DNA of 7,039 bases from an uncultured Holophagaceae bacterium (GTDB lineage: Bacteria; Acidobacteriota; Holophagae; Holophagales; Holophagaceae): NCBI GenBank assembly GCA_903890595.1, contig CAITBU010000081.1, forward strand, positions 1 through 7,039, given 5' to 3'. A program made the translations under genes and the position numbers. Under the pieces are notes generated by a model, which saw only the letters and a program-made list of their open reading frames with translations, ran no database searches and was not told where the DNA came from. This document shows positions 6,469 through 7,039 of the stretch, one piece after another (position 1 is the first letter of the stretch; every line of letters starts with the position of its first letter).

Positions 6469-7023
6469 TTAGAGCCCCAGGACTTCCCGCTGCTCGTGCA
6501 GGACGGCGATGATCCGGGTGAGGTGCTCTTCTTCGGTGCCGCCGATGCGCTCGCTGAGCAACCGGAACCCCTCGGCCACTTCGCTGCGGTCCACGCCGGA
6601 GGCGAAGGCTTTGTCCTTCAGCTTCTTCTTCACGCTCTTGGGCTCCAGGCCTTCGGTGCGGGTGGGGCGCACCAGGGCCACGGCCATGACGAAGCCGGTG
6701 ATCTCGTCCGAGGCCAGCAGGGCGCGATCCAGCAGGCTGTCGTAGGGTACGCCCCAGTGGGTGTAGTGGGCGCTGATGGCGTGGGCGATAGGCTCCTCAC
6801 CGCGCTCCCGCAGCCAGGCCACGATGCGGTGGGGGTGCTCCTCCGGCCAGCGGTCGTAGTCGGCGTCATGGAGTAGGCCTGCCAGGCCGAAGACCTCTGG
6901 ATCCTCGCCCAGCTTCAGGGCCAGGTCCCGCAGGACCGCCTCCACCGCCAGGGCGTGGATGCGCAGGCGCTCAGAGGGCGTCCACTCGCAGAGCAGGGTC
7001 CAGGCTTCGGCGCGGTTGAGCAT
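6469..7023 (-). CDS. HD-superfamily hydrolase (COG2316-like)
   Basis: A 184-residue HD-domain protein, expected to be a metal-dependent phosphohydrolase with unknown substrate. Candidate metal ligands are His23 in RIHALAVEAV, His52-Asp53 in GLLHDADYDRW, histidines at 81 and 86 in HAISAHYTHWG, and Asp106 in LLASDEITGF. The later blocks ITGFVMAVALVRPT (108-121) and KSVKKKLKDKAFASGVDR (129-146) are characteristic of the stand-alone COG2316 HD family rather than of HD-GYP or dGTPase proteins. Length is normal for that group. The start is ATG at 7023: GAGG (7030-7033, minus strand) lies 6 nt upstream. The in-frame TTG at 7026 would leave only 3 nt. It converges on the radical SAM gene across the palindromic gap. 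Confidence 0.87.
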   Translation of the reverse strand: MLNRAEAWTLLCEWTPSERLRIHALAVEAVLRDLALKLGEDPEVFGLAGLLHDADYDRWPEEHPHRIVAWLRERGEEPIAHAISAHYTHWGVPYDSLLDRALLASDEITGFVMAVALVRPTRTEGLEPKSVKKKLKDKAFASGVDRSEVAEGFRLLSERIGGTEEEHLTRIIAVLHEQREVLGL

Positions 7024-7039
7024 CAAGGGCCTCAGGGCA

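Noticed and set aside
6098..6472. Plus-strand open frame crossing the end of the radical SAM gene and the palindrome
   Set aside because: Its first half is out-of-frame radical SAM sequence and its second half translates the repeat; no ribosome site.

Overview
The window looks like a stretch of chromosome from a GC-rich bacterium with type IV pili. Coding regions are strongly GC-rich, third positions are mostly G or C, and recognisable Shine-Dalgarno motifs precede most starts. A long PilT retraction ATPase implies pili and therefore probably a diderm cell. The gene mix and the palindromic intergenic repeats would fit Acidobacteriota (Holophaga/Geothrix-like), but this is inference: the window has no rRNA or other firm taxonomic marker.

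Layout. Positions 1-705 (+) hold the C-terminal two thirds of a trans-polyprenyl diphosphate synthase whose start lies upstream. It converges, with a 3-nt gap, on pilT (709-2310, -), which carries an extra N-terminal domain and a proline-rich linker. A 103-nt divergent region separates pilT from sucC (2414-3571, +). sucC is followed by a 144-nt spacer filled by a large imperfect palindrome, then sucD (3716-4591, +). A perfect 22-bp hairpin (4599-4646) ends that unit. Next is a compact vapBC toxin-antitoxin operon (4727-5319, +) with a nested inverted-repeat operator over its promoter and ribosome binding site. A radical SAM protein gene (5392-6270, +) follows, apparently without a leader. It converges on an HD-superfamily hydrolase gene (6469-7023, -). 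The 198-nt gap between those two holds a second palindrome built from 9-nt units.

How the genes work together. sucC and sucD encode the two subunits of succinyl-CoA synthetase (TCA cycle, substrate-level phosphorylation). vapB and vapC form a self-contained antitoxin/toxin pair with lower GC at its 5' end, probably acquired. The other genes (isoprenoid chain elongation, pilus retraction, radical SAM enzyme, HD hydrolase) show no clear functional link to their neighbours.

I found no evidence of a wholly new multi-gene system. The most distinctive items are the duplicated N-terminal domain in PilT, the two palindromic intergenic elements with similar 9-nt units (one splitting sucC from sucD), the vapBC operator architecture, and the apparently leaderless radical SAM gene.
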